Shown here one piece after another: positions 45,021-53,935 of a DNA stretch of 64,000 nt. The stretch's first letter is position 1; every line of letters starts with the position of its first letter. Position numbers and translations under genes: made by a program. The notes under the pieces are model-generated. The model was given only the letters and a program-made list of their open reading frames with translations, ran no database searches and was not told the origin of the DNA. Source of the stretch: Spirosoma sp. SC4-14 (GTDB taxonomy: Bacteria > Bacteroidota > Bacteroidia > Cytophagales > Spirosomataceae); contig NZ_CP147519.1 in NCBI RefSeq assembly GCF_037201965.1, positions 1 to 64,000 on the forward strand, written 5' to 3'.

Positions 45021-46058
45021 ATGCATCACCGATTCCAGCGACTCTTCACCAAACCCATACCTGATTACTTACCGACTCTTTTTCATAGTCTGGTCTGGTT
45101 AGCCTATATCGGATCAGTTATCTATATCAATACCTATCAAGGCGTTAACTTTCTAATTGGCCATCCTAGCGTTTACATCTTGGCCCAAATGATCGTCTTT
45201 TATACCAACTATCAGTACTTCATTCCCGCCTTACTGGCTCGCATGAAGGTGGCTCGTTTTATGGCTGTTAATGGGCTGCTCATTCTGGGTTTGGTGAGCC
45301 TGGGCATTCCAGCTTATCAGGGACTAAGAAACTGGTACTTGGGTGGTGAGGCTGGTCATTTCCCCTTGTCCTATCGGGAACAATTTATTCTACGATCTCT
45401 TGAATTAGTGCTGTTTGTCGCACTTGCCTGTATCGTGCGGTTTGCTGTTGATTGGTTTACGTTTCAGCAGAAGAGAAGGGAACTCGAGAATACCCAACTC
45501 AGAACCGAGCTCTCCTTTTTACGGTCCCAACTGAACCCCCATTTTTTATTCAACACCTTGAACGCGTTGTATGGACTGGCCATCAAACAATCGGCAGACA
45601 CGTCGGCGGGAATCATGCAGCTTTCTCAGCTGATGCGGTATGTGCTGTATGAAACGGATGAAGAGCAGGTTCCATTGGAAAAAGAAGTGGAGATGATCGA
45701 GCATTTTCTAGCCTTGCAGCGACTACGGTTACCCCTGGACTTTCCGCTTCATTTTGTCGTTCAGGGAGATGTAGAAACCGTACGACTCGAACCGTTGCTG
45801 CTGCTGCCGATTGTTGAAAATGTCTTCAAGCATGGGGCGGAGTTTGCCTCTATTTCGCTTGTACTGGATGAGACCAGCTTGACCCTACGCACCACGAATG
45901 GAATCCGAACCACGGGCATCCAGCCGGTGGGTGGCATTGGGCTGACCAACTTAAAACGCAGGCTAACCCACTTGTATGAAAACCGCCATCAATTGCAGCT
46001 CAGTCAGACGGGTGAGCACTTTCAAACTACGCTTTTATTGACCTTCCAGCGATTATGA
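45021..46058 (+). CDS. LytS-like sensor histidine kinase
   Basis: A 345-residue membrane kinase of the His_kinase (LytS/YehU-like) type. About four transmembrane helices fill residues 20-150 (LVWLAYIGSVIYI, VARFMAVNGLLILGLVSLGI, LVLFVALACIVRFAVDWF). A coiled coil precedes the phosphoacceptor motif LRSQLNPHFLFNTLNALYGL near 170, and a HATPase domain with LPIVENVFKHG follows. Its stop overlaps the start of the response regulator by four bases. Divergent from the ABC exporter across a 204-base region, which it may regulate. Confidence 0.92.
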   Translation: MHHRFQRLFTKPIPDYLPTLFHSLVWLAYIGSVIYINTYQGVNFLIGHPSVYILAQMIVFYTNYQYFIPALLARMKVARFMAVNGLLILGLVSLGIPAYQGLRNWYLGGEAGHFPLSYREQFILRSLELVLFVALACIVRFAVDWFTFQQKRRELENTQLRTELSFLRSQLNPHFLFNTLNALYGLAIKQSADTSAGIMQLSQLMRYVLYETDEEQVPLEKEVEMIEHFLALQRLRLPLDFPLHFVVQGDVETVRLEPLLLLPIVENVFKHGAEFASISLVLDETSLTLRTTNGIRTTGIQPVGGIGLTNLKRRLTHLYENRHQLQLSQTGEHFQTTLLLTFQRL

Positions 46059-46768
46059 TAAAAACTCGATGCCTAGTGGTAGATGATGAACGACTAGCCC
46101 TGGAGGTAATGGAATCCTATATCGAGCGAGTGCCTTTCCTGCACCTGGCTAAGTTATGCTCAACCCCGCTGCAAGCGCTTGAATTCTTAGCTCAAAATCC
46201 CATTGATGTACTTTTTCTGGATATCGACATGCCCGGTTTAAGTGGCTTGCAGTTGCTACAAACATTGAAGAGCCCCCCACTGGTGATTCTGACTACGGCC
46301 TATTCCCAATTTGGAGTCGAAGCCTTTGCGTTGAATGTAACGGATTATCTGCTCAAACCGATTCCGTTCAACCGGTTTCTGGCCGCGGTCCAAAAGGTAC
46401 AAACCCAACTCGGTACCCATCGCTTGCCTACGACTGAATCCGCGCCTGAACCCAAACCGTTGACTGGCCACCTGTTCGTCAAATCCGGCGTAAAGACGAT
46501 GCGTGTCGATTTAGACGATATTCTCTTCATTGAGGGCAAAAAAGACTACGTGTTGGTGCATACCCGCCATCAAAAGATTAGTACCCAGTTTTCGCTAACT
46601 GGCTTTATGGAGAAACTACCACCCGCCCACTTTGCCCGAATCCACCGTTCGTTTATTGTTGCCTTGACAAAAATTGATAGTATTGAGCGTAACCGCATTG
46701 TGATTGCCACCACTGAAGTCCCGATCGGAGAACTCTACCGGGAAGAATTTTTTAACCGGATTGGCTAA
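46055..46768 (+). CDS. LytTR-family response regulator
   Basis: A 237-residue two-domain regulator. The receiver domain (about 5-118) has the acidic pair VVDDERLALEVM, phospho-acceptor in VLFLDIDMPGLSGLQL and the Lys in DYLLKPIPFNRF. The LytTR DNA-binding domain (about 145-237) includes LFVKSGVKTMRVDLDDILFIEGKKDYVLVHT and ARIHRSFIVALTKI. It is translationally coupled to the kinase and probably controls the adjacent ABC exporter. Confidence 0.93.
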   Translation: MIKTRCLVVDDERLALEVMESYIERVPFLHLAKLCSTPLQALEFLAQNPIDVLFLDIDMPGLSGLQLLQTLKSPPLVILTTAYSQFGVEAFALNVTDYLLKPIPFNRFLAAVQKVQTQLGTHRLPTTESAPEPKPLTGHLFVKSGVKTMRVDLDDILFIEGKKDYVLVHTRHQKISTQFSLTGFMEKLPPAHFARIHRSFIVALTKIDSIERNRIVIATTEVPIGELYREEFFNRIG

Positions 46769-47135
46769 CTTTTGTGCAGACATACTATGTATCCGTGGAA
46801 AGCGTACCATCTTAATAAACGCCCCAATTACAGACACGCAAATCTCTCTTCGTCTCAGATGGGAGCGTTTTAAGCGAATAGTTTACTGAAGGCTATGGGA
46901 AGGATTCAGTAAGCTTTTCAACCGTTGATAAGTTTACTCTTTCACATCAGGCGAAAAAGTGGTCGCCTTCTAGTTCATCAAAATAGATTACTTCAAAAGT
47001 GGGCTTTTAGTAGTTAGTGGGCTGGCCACCACTAGCCCTTGCAATCATTTAGAAGATAGTAGCGCACGAACGAGTCGACGTCTTTTCTTCAATACACATC
47101 AACCTCTCTCAACGTGTTGCCTTAACATCCACTTA
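46769..47135. other. Intergenic region, nothing recognised
   Basis: 367 bases between the regulator and a convergent reductase gene. No terminator with a clear stem and T run was found. Confidence 0.35.
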
Positions 47136-48170
47136 CTAGCGCCACGCCTGGACCGCTGTTCCGCCAAAAATCATCGTTTTAAGACCTGGCGTAAAAAACA
47201 GGTTAGGCATCGAAATGTCATTCAGAGCTTTATGCTGGTCAGGGGTAAACTGGATCGTTAAAGACGCCAGATTGTCCTCGAGTTGGTCCGTTTGGCGGGC
47301 ACCCATGATGGGAGCTCTTACGCCGGGCTGCGCCAGAAGCCAGGCTAAAGCCACCGAGGGCAGAGGACGGTCGAGCTGACCAGCTACGCTACGGAGTACG
47401 TCGAGAATCTGCCAGTTGCGGTCGGTGAATTTGGAGTTACCAAACGGATTGGGGCCCTTGAGCCGTCCCTGCCCACTAGCCTCCCCGTTAATTCGCTCAT
47501 ACTTACCGGCCAGAAACCCAGCCGCCAGTGGGCTCCACGGCGATAGGCTAAGCCCACATTCCCGGCCGGCGGGCAGGTGTTCCTGTTCCACCATGCGTTC
47601 CACCAGCGAGTACTCCATCTGCATGGCGATGGGGCCGGGTACATGATGGACAGCGGACAGCGTAGCGGCTTTGGTCGTATACCAGGCGGGCATGTCCGAG
47701 AAACCGAAGTACCGAATCTTACCGGCCTCTACCAGCGCTCCCAGCGTCTGCAGAACCTCCTCCACCGGCGTCACCATATCCCAGACGTGCAGCCAGTAGA
47801 GGTCTACATAGTCGGTCTTCAACCGGCGCAGTGAACCCTCGAGCGCCTGATGAATATGCTTGCGCCCATTGCCCCCCGCGTGGGGATTGCCTCGTTGGGT
47901 ATTAAAACCAAATTTAGTGGCTAGCACCACCTGGTCGCGCAACTGTCTCTCAGCGATGTACTGCCCAACGAGTTCTTCGCTGCGACCACTCGAATACACA
48001 TCGGCGGTATCGATAAAGTTGCCCCCAGCGTCAAGGTACTGATTGAAGATCTGTTGGGAAGTATCATCCGGCGAACCCCAGGCCGTATTGCCAAAGGTCA
48101 TAGTGCCAAGGGCTAAGGGGCTGACAATAAGGCCTGAACGCCCCAGCGTTTGATAATCAGTCAGGGTCAT
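47136..48170 (-). CDS. Aldo/keto reductase
   Basis: A 344-residue NADPH-dependent reductase of the aldo/keto reductase TIM-barrel family. The start LGRSGLIVSPLALGTMTFG and the catalytic tetrad region FIDTADVYSSGRSEELVGQ (Asp, Tyr) are followed by VVLATKFG with the Lys and DLYWLHVWD with the His. It is one of two AKRs flanking an AraC regulator, all minus strand, and is the last gene of the group (40 bases after the AraC stop). Substrate not known. Confidence 0.9.
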   Translation of the reverse strand: MTLTDYQTLGRSGLIVSPLALGTMTFGNTAWGSPDDTSQQIFNQYLDAGGNFIDTADVYSSGRSEELVGQYIAERQLRDQVVLATKFGFNTQRGNPHAGGNGRKHIHQALEGSLRRLKTDYVDLYWLHVWDMVTPVEEVLQTLGALVEAGKIRYFGFSDMPAWYTTKAATLSAVHHVPGPIAMQMEYSLVERMVEQEHLPAGRECGLSLSPWSPLAAGFLAGKYERINGEASGQGRLKGPNPFGNSKFTDRNWQILDVLRSVAGQLDRPLPSVALAWLLAQPGVRAPIMGARQTDQLEDNLASLTIQFTPDQHKALNDISMPNLFFTPGLKTMIFGGTAVQAWR

Positions 48171-48210
48171 GGGTGTTATCGTTTATGAATTGATGAGCGA
48201 ATTAAATCCC

Positions 48211-49161
48211 TTACTGCGCCGAGAAGCGGAACGCAACCGGACTCAGGCCCGTCTTTTGTTTGAAGAGACGGCTAAAATATTGGGGGTACTCGAAGCCAAG
48301 CTGGAAGGCCAGCTCATTGATCGTCAGGGACGTCGTGAGCAGCCGTTGTTTGGCCTTTTCGATCAGGGCCTGGTGAATATGCTGCTGGGTGTTCTGACCC
48401 GTCAATATCCGTAGCATATCGCTTAGGTAAGCCGGTGAGACATTCAGCGCATCGGCGAAAAACTGCACCGATGGTAAAGGAAGTTCGGCATCCTGGGCGA
48501 AGTAGCCGGTCAATGCCGTCTCGAACTGACTTAACAACGATCCCTCATTGCGGTCGTGCTCAACCGTACGCCGGGTGAAAAACTGCCGGTGGTAAAACCG
48601 GTCGGCGTAAGTGAGCAGCAGCTCAATCTGCCCCACCAATACGTCCTGGCTAAAGGCATCAATCGGCCGTTCACATTCGTCCCGCAGATTATCCAGCAAC
48701 CGGTCGAGCAGGGTTTCTTCCCTCTCCGCCAGGTGAAGGGCTTCATGGACGGTATACGAGAAAAAGCCATAGTGGCCTATCTTCTTGCCTAAAGGGTATT
48801 TACGTAGCAAGTCTGGATGAAAGACCAGCATCCACCCGGTTACCCCGGAGGTATCCAACGATTCATCGACACGGAATACCTGGCCGGGGGTCGAAAAGCC
48901 CATGACCCCTTCACTAAAGTCATAGGGCCGATGGCCATAATAAAGCAACCCTTTCAAATTGCGCTTGATAAAAATGGTGTACAACTGTGGCACGATCGGC
49001 TGATTAATAGACTGACCGGCACTGGCCACTGCCAGGCGGTTGGCTGCGCCTAAGTCAATCAGGGTAAGCAACGGATGCGCTGGCGCGGGTAAGCCGTAAA
49101 ATCGGGTGTACTCCGTGACGGTATGCAACGTCTGAATCTGGCTCGACATATTTTTTTGCAT
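48211..49161 (-). CDS. AraC-family transcriptional regulator
   Basis: A regulator of about 316 residues. The frame opens at 49227, but MQKNMSSQIQTLHTV at 49161 (or MSSQ at 49149) is a better start. The first 180 residues form a ligand-sensing part with a cupin-like segment (IFIKRNLKGLLYYGHRPYDF). The C-terminal 95 residues hold the double helix-turn-helix: LPSVQFFADALNVSPAYLSDML and LTINELAFQLGFEYPQYFSRLFKQKTGLSPVAFR. It sits between two aldo/keto reductase genes and probably controls them. Confidence 0.9.
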   Translation of the reverse strand: MQKNMSSQIQTLHTVTEYTRFYGLPAPAHPLLTLIDLGAANRLAVASAGQSINQPIVPQLYTIFIKRNLKGLLYYGHRPYDFSEGVMGFSTPGQVFRVDESLDTSGVTGWMLVFHPDLLRKYPLGKKIGHYGFFSYTVHEALHLAEREETLLDRLLDNLRDECERPIDAFSQDVLVGQIELLLTYADRFYHRQFFTRRTVEHDRNEGSLLSQFETALTGYFAQDAELPLPSVQFFADALNVSPAYLSDMLRILTGQNTQQHIHQALIEKAKQRLLTTSLTINELAFQLGFEYPQYFSRLFKQKTGLSPVAFRFSAQ

Positions 49162-49248
49162 TACAGCAATCAGGCTCCTTACTCCTAACGCCGGATTGTT
49201 GACTAGCTCCTCCGGATTAACTAACAACCGGATGTATGGATTAATTAT

Positions 49249-50241
49249 TCAGCTAAAAACTGGATAAGCGTCCCCCGCTACGCTGCCCATGGGTAGAATC
49301 GAATCGAGCGCGGTAAGCTCCGAAGGAGTTAGGGTGATGTCGGCGGCTGCCACGTTCGCTTCTAAATAGGTCCGGCGCTTGGTGCCAGGTATGGCTACCA
49401 CGTCCTGGGCCAGTACCCAGGCCAACGCCAGTTGCGAAGCCGAAACCCCTTTGGTTTGGGCCATCGTTTTGAGTTTGTGGACTAGTTCCAGGTTCTTGTA
49501 AAAGTTGTCACCCTGGTAGCGGGGAAACATCCGGCGCGAATCGGAAGGCTCAAAGTCGTCCGGCGATTGGATGGCTCCTGACAGAAAGCCTCGGCCTAAG
49601 GGCGAATAGCCCACAAAACCGATGCCCAGCTCCCGCGTTGTTTTCAGTACCCCCGTTGCCTCCACACCCCGGTCGAAGAGCGAGTATTCACTTTCGATGG
49701 CCGTGATGGGGTGCACCGCGTGCGCCCGGCGAATGATGTCGGAGGACACTTCCGACAAGCCCAGGTAGCGTACCTTGCCTTCTTTAACCAAATCAGCCAT
49801 AGCTCCTACCGTGTCCTCAATAGGCGTATTGGGGTCTAGCCGGTGCAGATAATAGAGGTCGATGTAGTCGGTTTTGAGGTTCTTCAAGGATCGCTCAATG
49901 GCTTTGCGTACGTAAACGGGCTGTCCGTTGTAGGCGAAGGTAATGGTGTCCGTATCGTCAATCTCAAACCCAAACTTGGAGGCAATCGTGACCTGATGGC
50001 GCTTATCCGCAATGGCTTTGCCAATCAGTTGTTCGTTGGTAAAGGGGCCGTAGAGATCGGCCGTATCCAGCATCGTTACCCCGAGTTCGAGCGCCCGGTG
50101 AATGGTGGCTATGCTTTCGGCTTGGTCGGGCGTTCCGTAAACAGTGCCACCGGGAAAATCGGTCATGCCCATGCATCCTAATCCCTCAACCGACACGTGT
50201 AATCCCTGGCTACCGAGTGCTACTTTTTTTAACCTGTCCAT
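49249..50241 (-). CDS. Aldo/keto reductase (second copy)
   Basis: A 330-residue reductase with the motifs LGSQGLHVSVEGLGCMGMTDF, MLDTADLYGPFTNEQLIG (Asp, Tyr), VTIASKFGFE (Lys) and DLYYLHRLD (His), and an SQLALAWVLAQ block. It belongs to the AKR group that includes the Escherichia YajO/plant AKR13 types, judging by the GCMGM start. It is first in the minus-strand group and is separated from the AraC frame by a short gap. It is not a close paralog of the other AKR here. Confidence 0.9.
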   Translation of the reverse strand: MDRLKKVALGSQGLHVSVEGLGCMGMTDFPGGTVYGTPDQAESIATIHRALELGVTMLDTADLYGPFTNEQLIGKAIADKRHQVTIASKFGFEIDDTDTITFAYNGQPVYVRKAIERSLKNLKTDYIDLYYLHRLDPNTPIEDTVGAMADLVKEGKVRYLGLSEVSSDIIRRAHAVHPITAIESEYSLFDRGVEATGVLKTTRELGIGFVGYSPLGRGFLSGAIQSPDDFEPSDSRRMFPRYQGDNFYKNLELVHKLKTMAQTKGVSASQLALAWVLAQDVVAIPGTKRRTYLEANVAAADITLTPSELTALDSILPMGSVAGDAYPVFS

Positions 50242-50553
50242 ATCGTATTATGATTACTCTTGTTTTTTTAGGACAAAGGTCAGGCTAAAGTGAGGCCTAG
50301 CTGCTAAACGAATTGGGATTTGTGCAACACAAAACGAAGCGTTTGGCAACTAACCTAGGTGTCACAACAAACGCCCAAATTTATAAGCAAACACATGAAG
50401 ACCCCGTCGTTGCAGCCGGAGAAAGTTCATGAACGACCTTACGTCTCAGGCGGGAGCCTTATTTGAGATTAGGATAAGGTCCGTCTACTTAGGAATAGGA
50501 CCTTTTTAGAATACTGACCGCTTTGGACAACTAGCAAGAGTTGCCCAAGCCCA
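50242..50553. other. Intergenic region
   Basis: About 310 bases between the aldo/keto reductase start and the kinase stop. No gene or clear terminator seen. Confidence 0.35.
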
Positions 50554-52713
50554 CTACTTGGGCAGGTACACGCTAAAGGTGGCCCCCTGACCAGGTTGAC
50601 TACGGGCGGTTATAGCGCCCCCGTGATTGCTGACCACCTTCTCACAAATCGCCAGCCCGATGCCCGTGCCGGCGTACGCTCCTTTGCCATGCAGCCGCTG
50701 AAAGACCTGAAAGATGCGATCCCGGTAGTGCTCCTCGAAGCCGATCCCGTTGTCAGTCACTTCGATCAGGTGGTAGGCAACCGCCGGCCGGACGGGCTTC
50801 ACCCACCCCGGCAAGTCGGTGGAAAGAAGCTGGCTAGCGCCAATACGAATCCTTGGCTTGACTGGCTGGCCTGTCTGATCCCGCCCACTGAATTTGATGG
50901 CGTTGGTGAGCAGGTTTTGGAAGAGTTGCTCGAATTGCAAGGCATCCCCCGCTACAACGGGTAAGTGATCCACCTCAAGCTGAGCCCCGCTTTCCTCCAG
51001 CAGCACCGATAACGTGTCCAGTACGTCAGTAAGCACCCGGTTGAGATCCACAGCCAGCGGGCTGACCGGACTGGTAGCCAGGCGGGAAAAGGCCAGTAGG
51101 TCCTTTATCAACTGCGACATGCGACTGGCTGCCAGCTGCATGCGATCCAGATAAACCAGCTCCTCCCTGGAGGAGTGGACAAGCCGACTTTTCAGCAGAT
51201 CACCGAACTGTTGAATTTTGCGCAGCGGTTCCTGTAAGTCATGACTAGCCACGTAAGCGAACTGCTCCAGATTCTGATTCGATCGGGCCAGGTCTTGGTT
51301 GGCTTTGGCCAGATCCCGGTTGGCGTACTCAACTTTCTCCCCCGAAGCGGTCAATGCTTCGTTGATGGCGGCATAGTCTGCATTCTTGCCTGTTAACTCC
51401 TGGTTGGTACTGGCCAACTCGTCCAGGGCTGCTACCAACTCGTTTGTCCGCTCTGCTACCTGCTGCTCAAGCACGCGGGACAGGCTTCGATAGCGCTCTT
51501 CACTCGCCAGTAGCTGCCCGTGGGTTTTCACCTGCTCGGTTACATCAATGGCCATGTTCAGAATGGCATAGACTTGTCCCTGATCATTGCGTAACGGTTT
51601 GTACGTATAGTCAAAGTAAAACGTTGTCAACTTACCGCCTACTACCAGATCGGCCCGGGCAGCTCGTTGCTGATGGACGGTGCCACTCCTGAAGATAGTG
51701 TCCAGCAAGTCCAGAAATGGCTGCCCCTGTAACTCCGGCAACGCCTGGGCGAGCGGTTTGCCAATGACCGAGTGGTCTTTTCCCCAGTAGGTGATCATCA
51801 TCTCATTGGCTATTTCAATAACCAGCTCAGGTCCAGTGTACAGACTGGTGGCCACGGGCGCTTCTTCGATCAACGCCGTAATTCGTTGATGACTCTGTTC
51901 CAGGGCCAACTGGGCACTTTTTTGGGCAGCAATGTCTTCGGTGCTTCCGTACCACTTCAGCACCCTACCGGCGGAGTCTTTGCGGGCAAAGGCCCGCGAG
52001 CGCATCCACTTATAGGTACCCTCGGCCAGCCGGATGCGATGTTCTACATCATAGGGTTCACCGGTCTGAATCGAATGCAGCCACGCCTTCACCATAGACG
52101 GCCGATCATCGGGATGAGGCACTTGCATCCAGCCTTCGCCCAAGGCCTGGGCCGCTGTCAGCCCCGTCAGGGTGAGCCATCGTTGGCTAAATCCATCAAT
52201 GTTGCCCTGGGCATCGGCCGTCCAGGGGACTTGCGGATTCAGCTCGACTGTGTAGTGAAGGTGTTCTTCCTGCTCATGTTGGTCTTGCCGGGTCTTGACG
52301 AGTTGGGTAACGTCAATGACCTGAATCATGATATAGCTCAACTGACCTTGTTGGTCCATCAGGGGTTGGGCAACAAACTGATAATAGCCCGTCACCAGTG
52401 AGGGTCCACACCAGAACTGGGCTTGATAGTCTTGGGCCTCATAAGGCTGTCCAGTTCGATAGACCGTCTCAAAAATTTCATAGATACCTTGCCCCTCAAG
52501 TTCGGGCCACACTTGACGAATCGATCGGCCCAGGAGTTGCTCCTGAGTACGGCCGAATATGGCCTGGTAGCGAGGATTGGCAAAGACAAAGACCTGTTCC
52601 GGGCCCTCAACGACGGCAATGGCCGAAGGGGCCTGCATAAACAAGTGAGCTACCTGCTGGTTCCAGATGGCTGTAAAGGGGGGACTATCTGGCCGGGAAG
52701 AGGCAGTATGCAT
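50554..52713 (-). CDS. PAS-domain sensor histidine kinase, soluble
   Basis: A 719-residue cytoplasmic kinase with no membrane helix. It has three PAS/PAC modules (about 18-135, 145-270, 280-395), shown by FVFANPRYQAIFGRTQEQLLG, DGFSQRWLTLTGLTAAQALG and ITYWGKDHSVIGKPLAQALP. Then comes a long coiled coil (VLEQQVAERTNELVAALDEL), a HisKA motif FAYVASHDLQEPLRKIQQF with the phosphorylated His, and a HATPase domain with NLLTNAIKFSGR, DNGIGFEEHY and GTGIGLAI. It looks like the bacteriophytochrome-type family. No response regulator lies adjacent, so it is orphan here; the partner is unknown. Confidence 0.92.
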   Translation of the reverse strand: MHTASSRPDSPPFTAIWNQQVAHLFMQAPSAIAVVEGPEQVFVFANPRYQAIFGRTQEQLLGRSIRQVWPELEGQGIYEIFETVYRTGQPYEAQDYQAQFWCGPSLVTGYYQFVAQPLMDQQGQLSYIMIQVIDVTQLVKTRQDQHEQEEHLHYTVELNPQVPWTADAQGNIDGFSQRWLTLTGLTAAQALGEGWMQVPHPDDRPSMVKAWLHSIQTGEPYDVEHRIRLAEGTYKWMRSRAFARKDSAGRVLKWYGSTEDIAAQKSAQLALEQSHQRITALIEEAPVATSLYTGPELVIEIANEMMITYWGKDHSVIGKPLAQALPELQGQPFLDLLDTIFRSGTVHQQRAARADLVVGGKLTTFYFDYTYKPLRNDQGQVYAILNMAIDVTEQVKTHGQLLASEERYRSLSRVLEQQVAERTNELVAALDELASTNQELTGKNADYAAINEALTASGEKVEYANRDLAKANQDLARSNQNLEQFAYVASHDLQEPLRKIQQFGDLLKSRLVHSSREELVYLDRMQLAASRMSQLIKDLLAFSRLATSPVSPLAVDLNRVLTDVLDTLSVLLEESGAQLEVDHLPVVAGDALQFEQLFQNLLTNAIKFSGRDQTGQPVKPRIRIGASQLLSTDLPGWVKPVRPAVAYHLIEVTDNGIGFEEHYRDRIFQVFQRLHGKGAYAGTGIGLAICEKVVSNHGGAITARSQPGQGATFSVYLPK

Positions 52714-52907
52714 AGCGGGTAGAAACGTACGTTGAGACCTCTAAGATACCCACCCTACTAAGACGACGCAAGAAGAGGAATCGATTGGCTGGAATTCAGC
52801 GGGTAGGGTTAACAGAATGGAGCGATTTGTGAGAATCTATAAATCTGTCGCCGATCAGTTATCCTGTACACAATCAAACGCTCCTATGCTTGTGAACAAA
52901 AGTACAT

Positions 52908-53300
52908 TCATGCGGCCAGGTTGGTTTTCAGAATCGTTGTGATTTTGCAATGGTCGGGACAGTCGGCAACCGCTTGCAACAGTTGTTGCTTGATAGCCTG
53001 CAACTGAGTGATTTGTTCCTCGATCAAACGGACTTTTTTCAGCACCTGTTTTTTGCCTGCCATGCAATCTAAGCCGCCCATTTCGTAAGAGGATATGACC
53101 TGCTGAATCTCCGCCAGTGTGTAGCCAATGGCCTTTAATTCCCTAATGGCTCGCAACCGGGCAAGGATGGCGGGTGAATACTCCTTGTAATTGTTTTCCC
53201 GCCTGGCCTTCCGGGGCAGGCGCAACAAGCCAATCTTTTCATAGTAGCGGATCGTGTCGCGGGAGAAGCCCGATTCCTGGGCAAGCATGCCAATGAGCAT
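52908..53300 (-). CDS. MerR-family heavy-metal regulator
   Basis: A 130-residue regulator from the ATG at 53300 (MLIGMLAQESGFSRDTIRYYE); the frame continues 14 codons further up but that part covers the operator. The winged helix DNA-binding domain (1-70) includes the RDTIRYYEKIGLL motif. A long dimer helix follows. Metal-binding cysteines Cys79, Cys114 and Cys118 have the 35-residue spacing of divalent-metal sensors such as ZntR and PbrR. It controls the divergent promoter at 53321-53351. Metal specificity is not determined; the transporter nearby fits zinc, cadmium or similar ions. Confidence 0.93.
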   Translation of the reverse strand: MLIGMLAQESGFSRDTIRYYEKIGLLRLPRKARRENNYKEYSPAILARLRAIRELKAIGYTLAEIQQVISSYEMGGLDCMAGKKQVLKKVRLIEEQITQLQAIKQQLLQAVADCPDHCKITTILKTNLAA

Positions 53301-53320
53301 AATTTTCTGGGGTTGACCAC

Positions 53321-53351
53321 TTGACAGTGGAGTATACTCCACCGTTTAAAT
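53321..53351 (+). promoter_or_regulatory. MerR-type promoter with a palindromic operator in a 19-base spacer
   Basis: TTGACA (53321-53326) and TTAAAT (53346-53351) are separated by 19 bases, two more than normal sigma-70 spacing. The perfect 16-base palindrome GTGGAGTATACTCCAC (53327-53342) fills the spacer. A long spacer with a central palindrome is the hallmark of MerR-family targets, in which the regulator twists DNA to align the boxes. Confidence 0.88.
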
Positions 53352-53365
53352 TTACCAGAAAAAAC

Positions 53366-53800
53366 ATGAAACCACTTACGCTTACTGGGTTTGCCTTGTT
53401 ATTTGCATTGTGCTGCCTGGCACAAACAAAAACAACAAAGACAATGGAAACCGAAGCTGTTTTAAAAAAGAAAATCGCCTTGGCCTGCAAGCTCACGGAC
53501 AAAGACCAGATCAAGCGAATGAATGAATTGCACCAGACGCTTTTTAAAAAAGTGTCGCGCACGGTAGAACATCCGACCAGTTATGAGCTGGTGTTCAACG
53601 GAACAGATAATGCCATCATTGGCGAACTGGCTGAATTCATGAAATTCGAGCGCCTATGTTGCCCTTGGCTGGTATTTCATCTGACTTTTCAGCCCGAAGA
53701 AGGCCCGATCTCGATAGAAATGGGGGATTCCGCCCAAACAAAGGAAATGGTCTATCTGGTGATGGAACTTGAAAAACTCGAAAAGCGCGCTGTTCGATAG
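53366..53800 (+). CDS. Exported protein of the MerR-linked CCPW family
   Basis: A 144-residue protein starting at the ATG at 53366. A signal peptide (MKPLTLTGFALLFALCCLAQ) comes first. The mature part has Cys41 (IALACKLTD), a region ELAEFMKFERLCCPWLVFHLTF with the Cys98-Cys99-Pro-Trp motif and a GPISIEMGDSAQTKEMV tail. Proteins with this ERxCCPF/W motif are found with MerR regulators in many bacteria and are thought to bind metal, though their role is not established. It is directly behind the MerR-type promoter. Confidence 0.8.
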   Translation: MKPLTLTGFALLFALCCLAQTKTTKTMETEAVLKKKIALACKLTDKDQIKRMNELHQTLFKKVSRTVEHPTSYELVFNGTDNAIIGELAEFMKFERLCCPWLVFHLTFQPEEGPISIEMGDSAQTKEMVYLVMELEKLEKRAVR

Positions 53801-53935
53801 GTCTATTTTCGAATTCAGTCCCTGGGTGCATAGAAACTAATGCATACCCCAATGGGTCATAAAATTATTTCTTTGAGCATCGACAAACTGGCCCTCACCT
53901 TTTTAGGTTGAGTGCCTTATACGCTTCGGTTCATC

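Noticed and set aside
51772..52401. Long plus-strand frame of 209 codons opposite the PAS kinase
   Set aside because: It is antisense to a well supported kinase gene with clear domains, lacks family features and is a shadow caused by codon bias.
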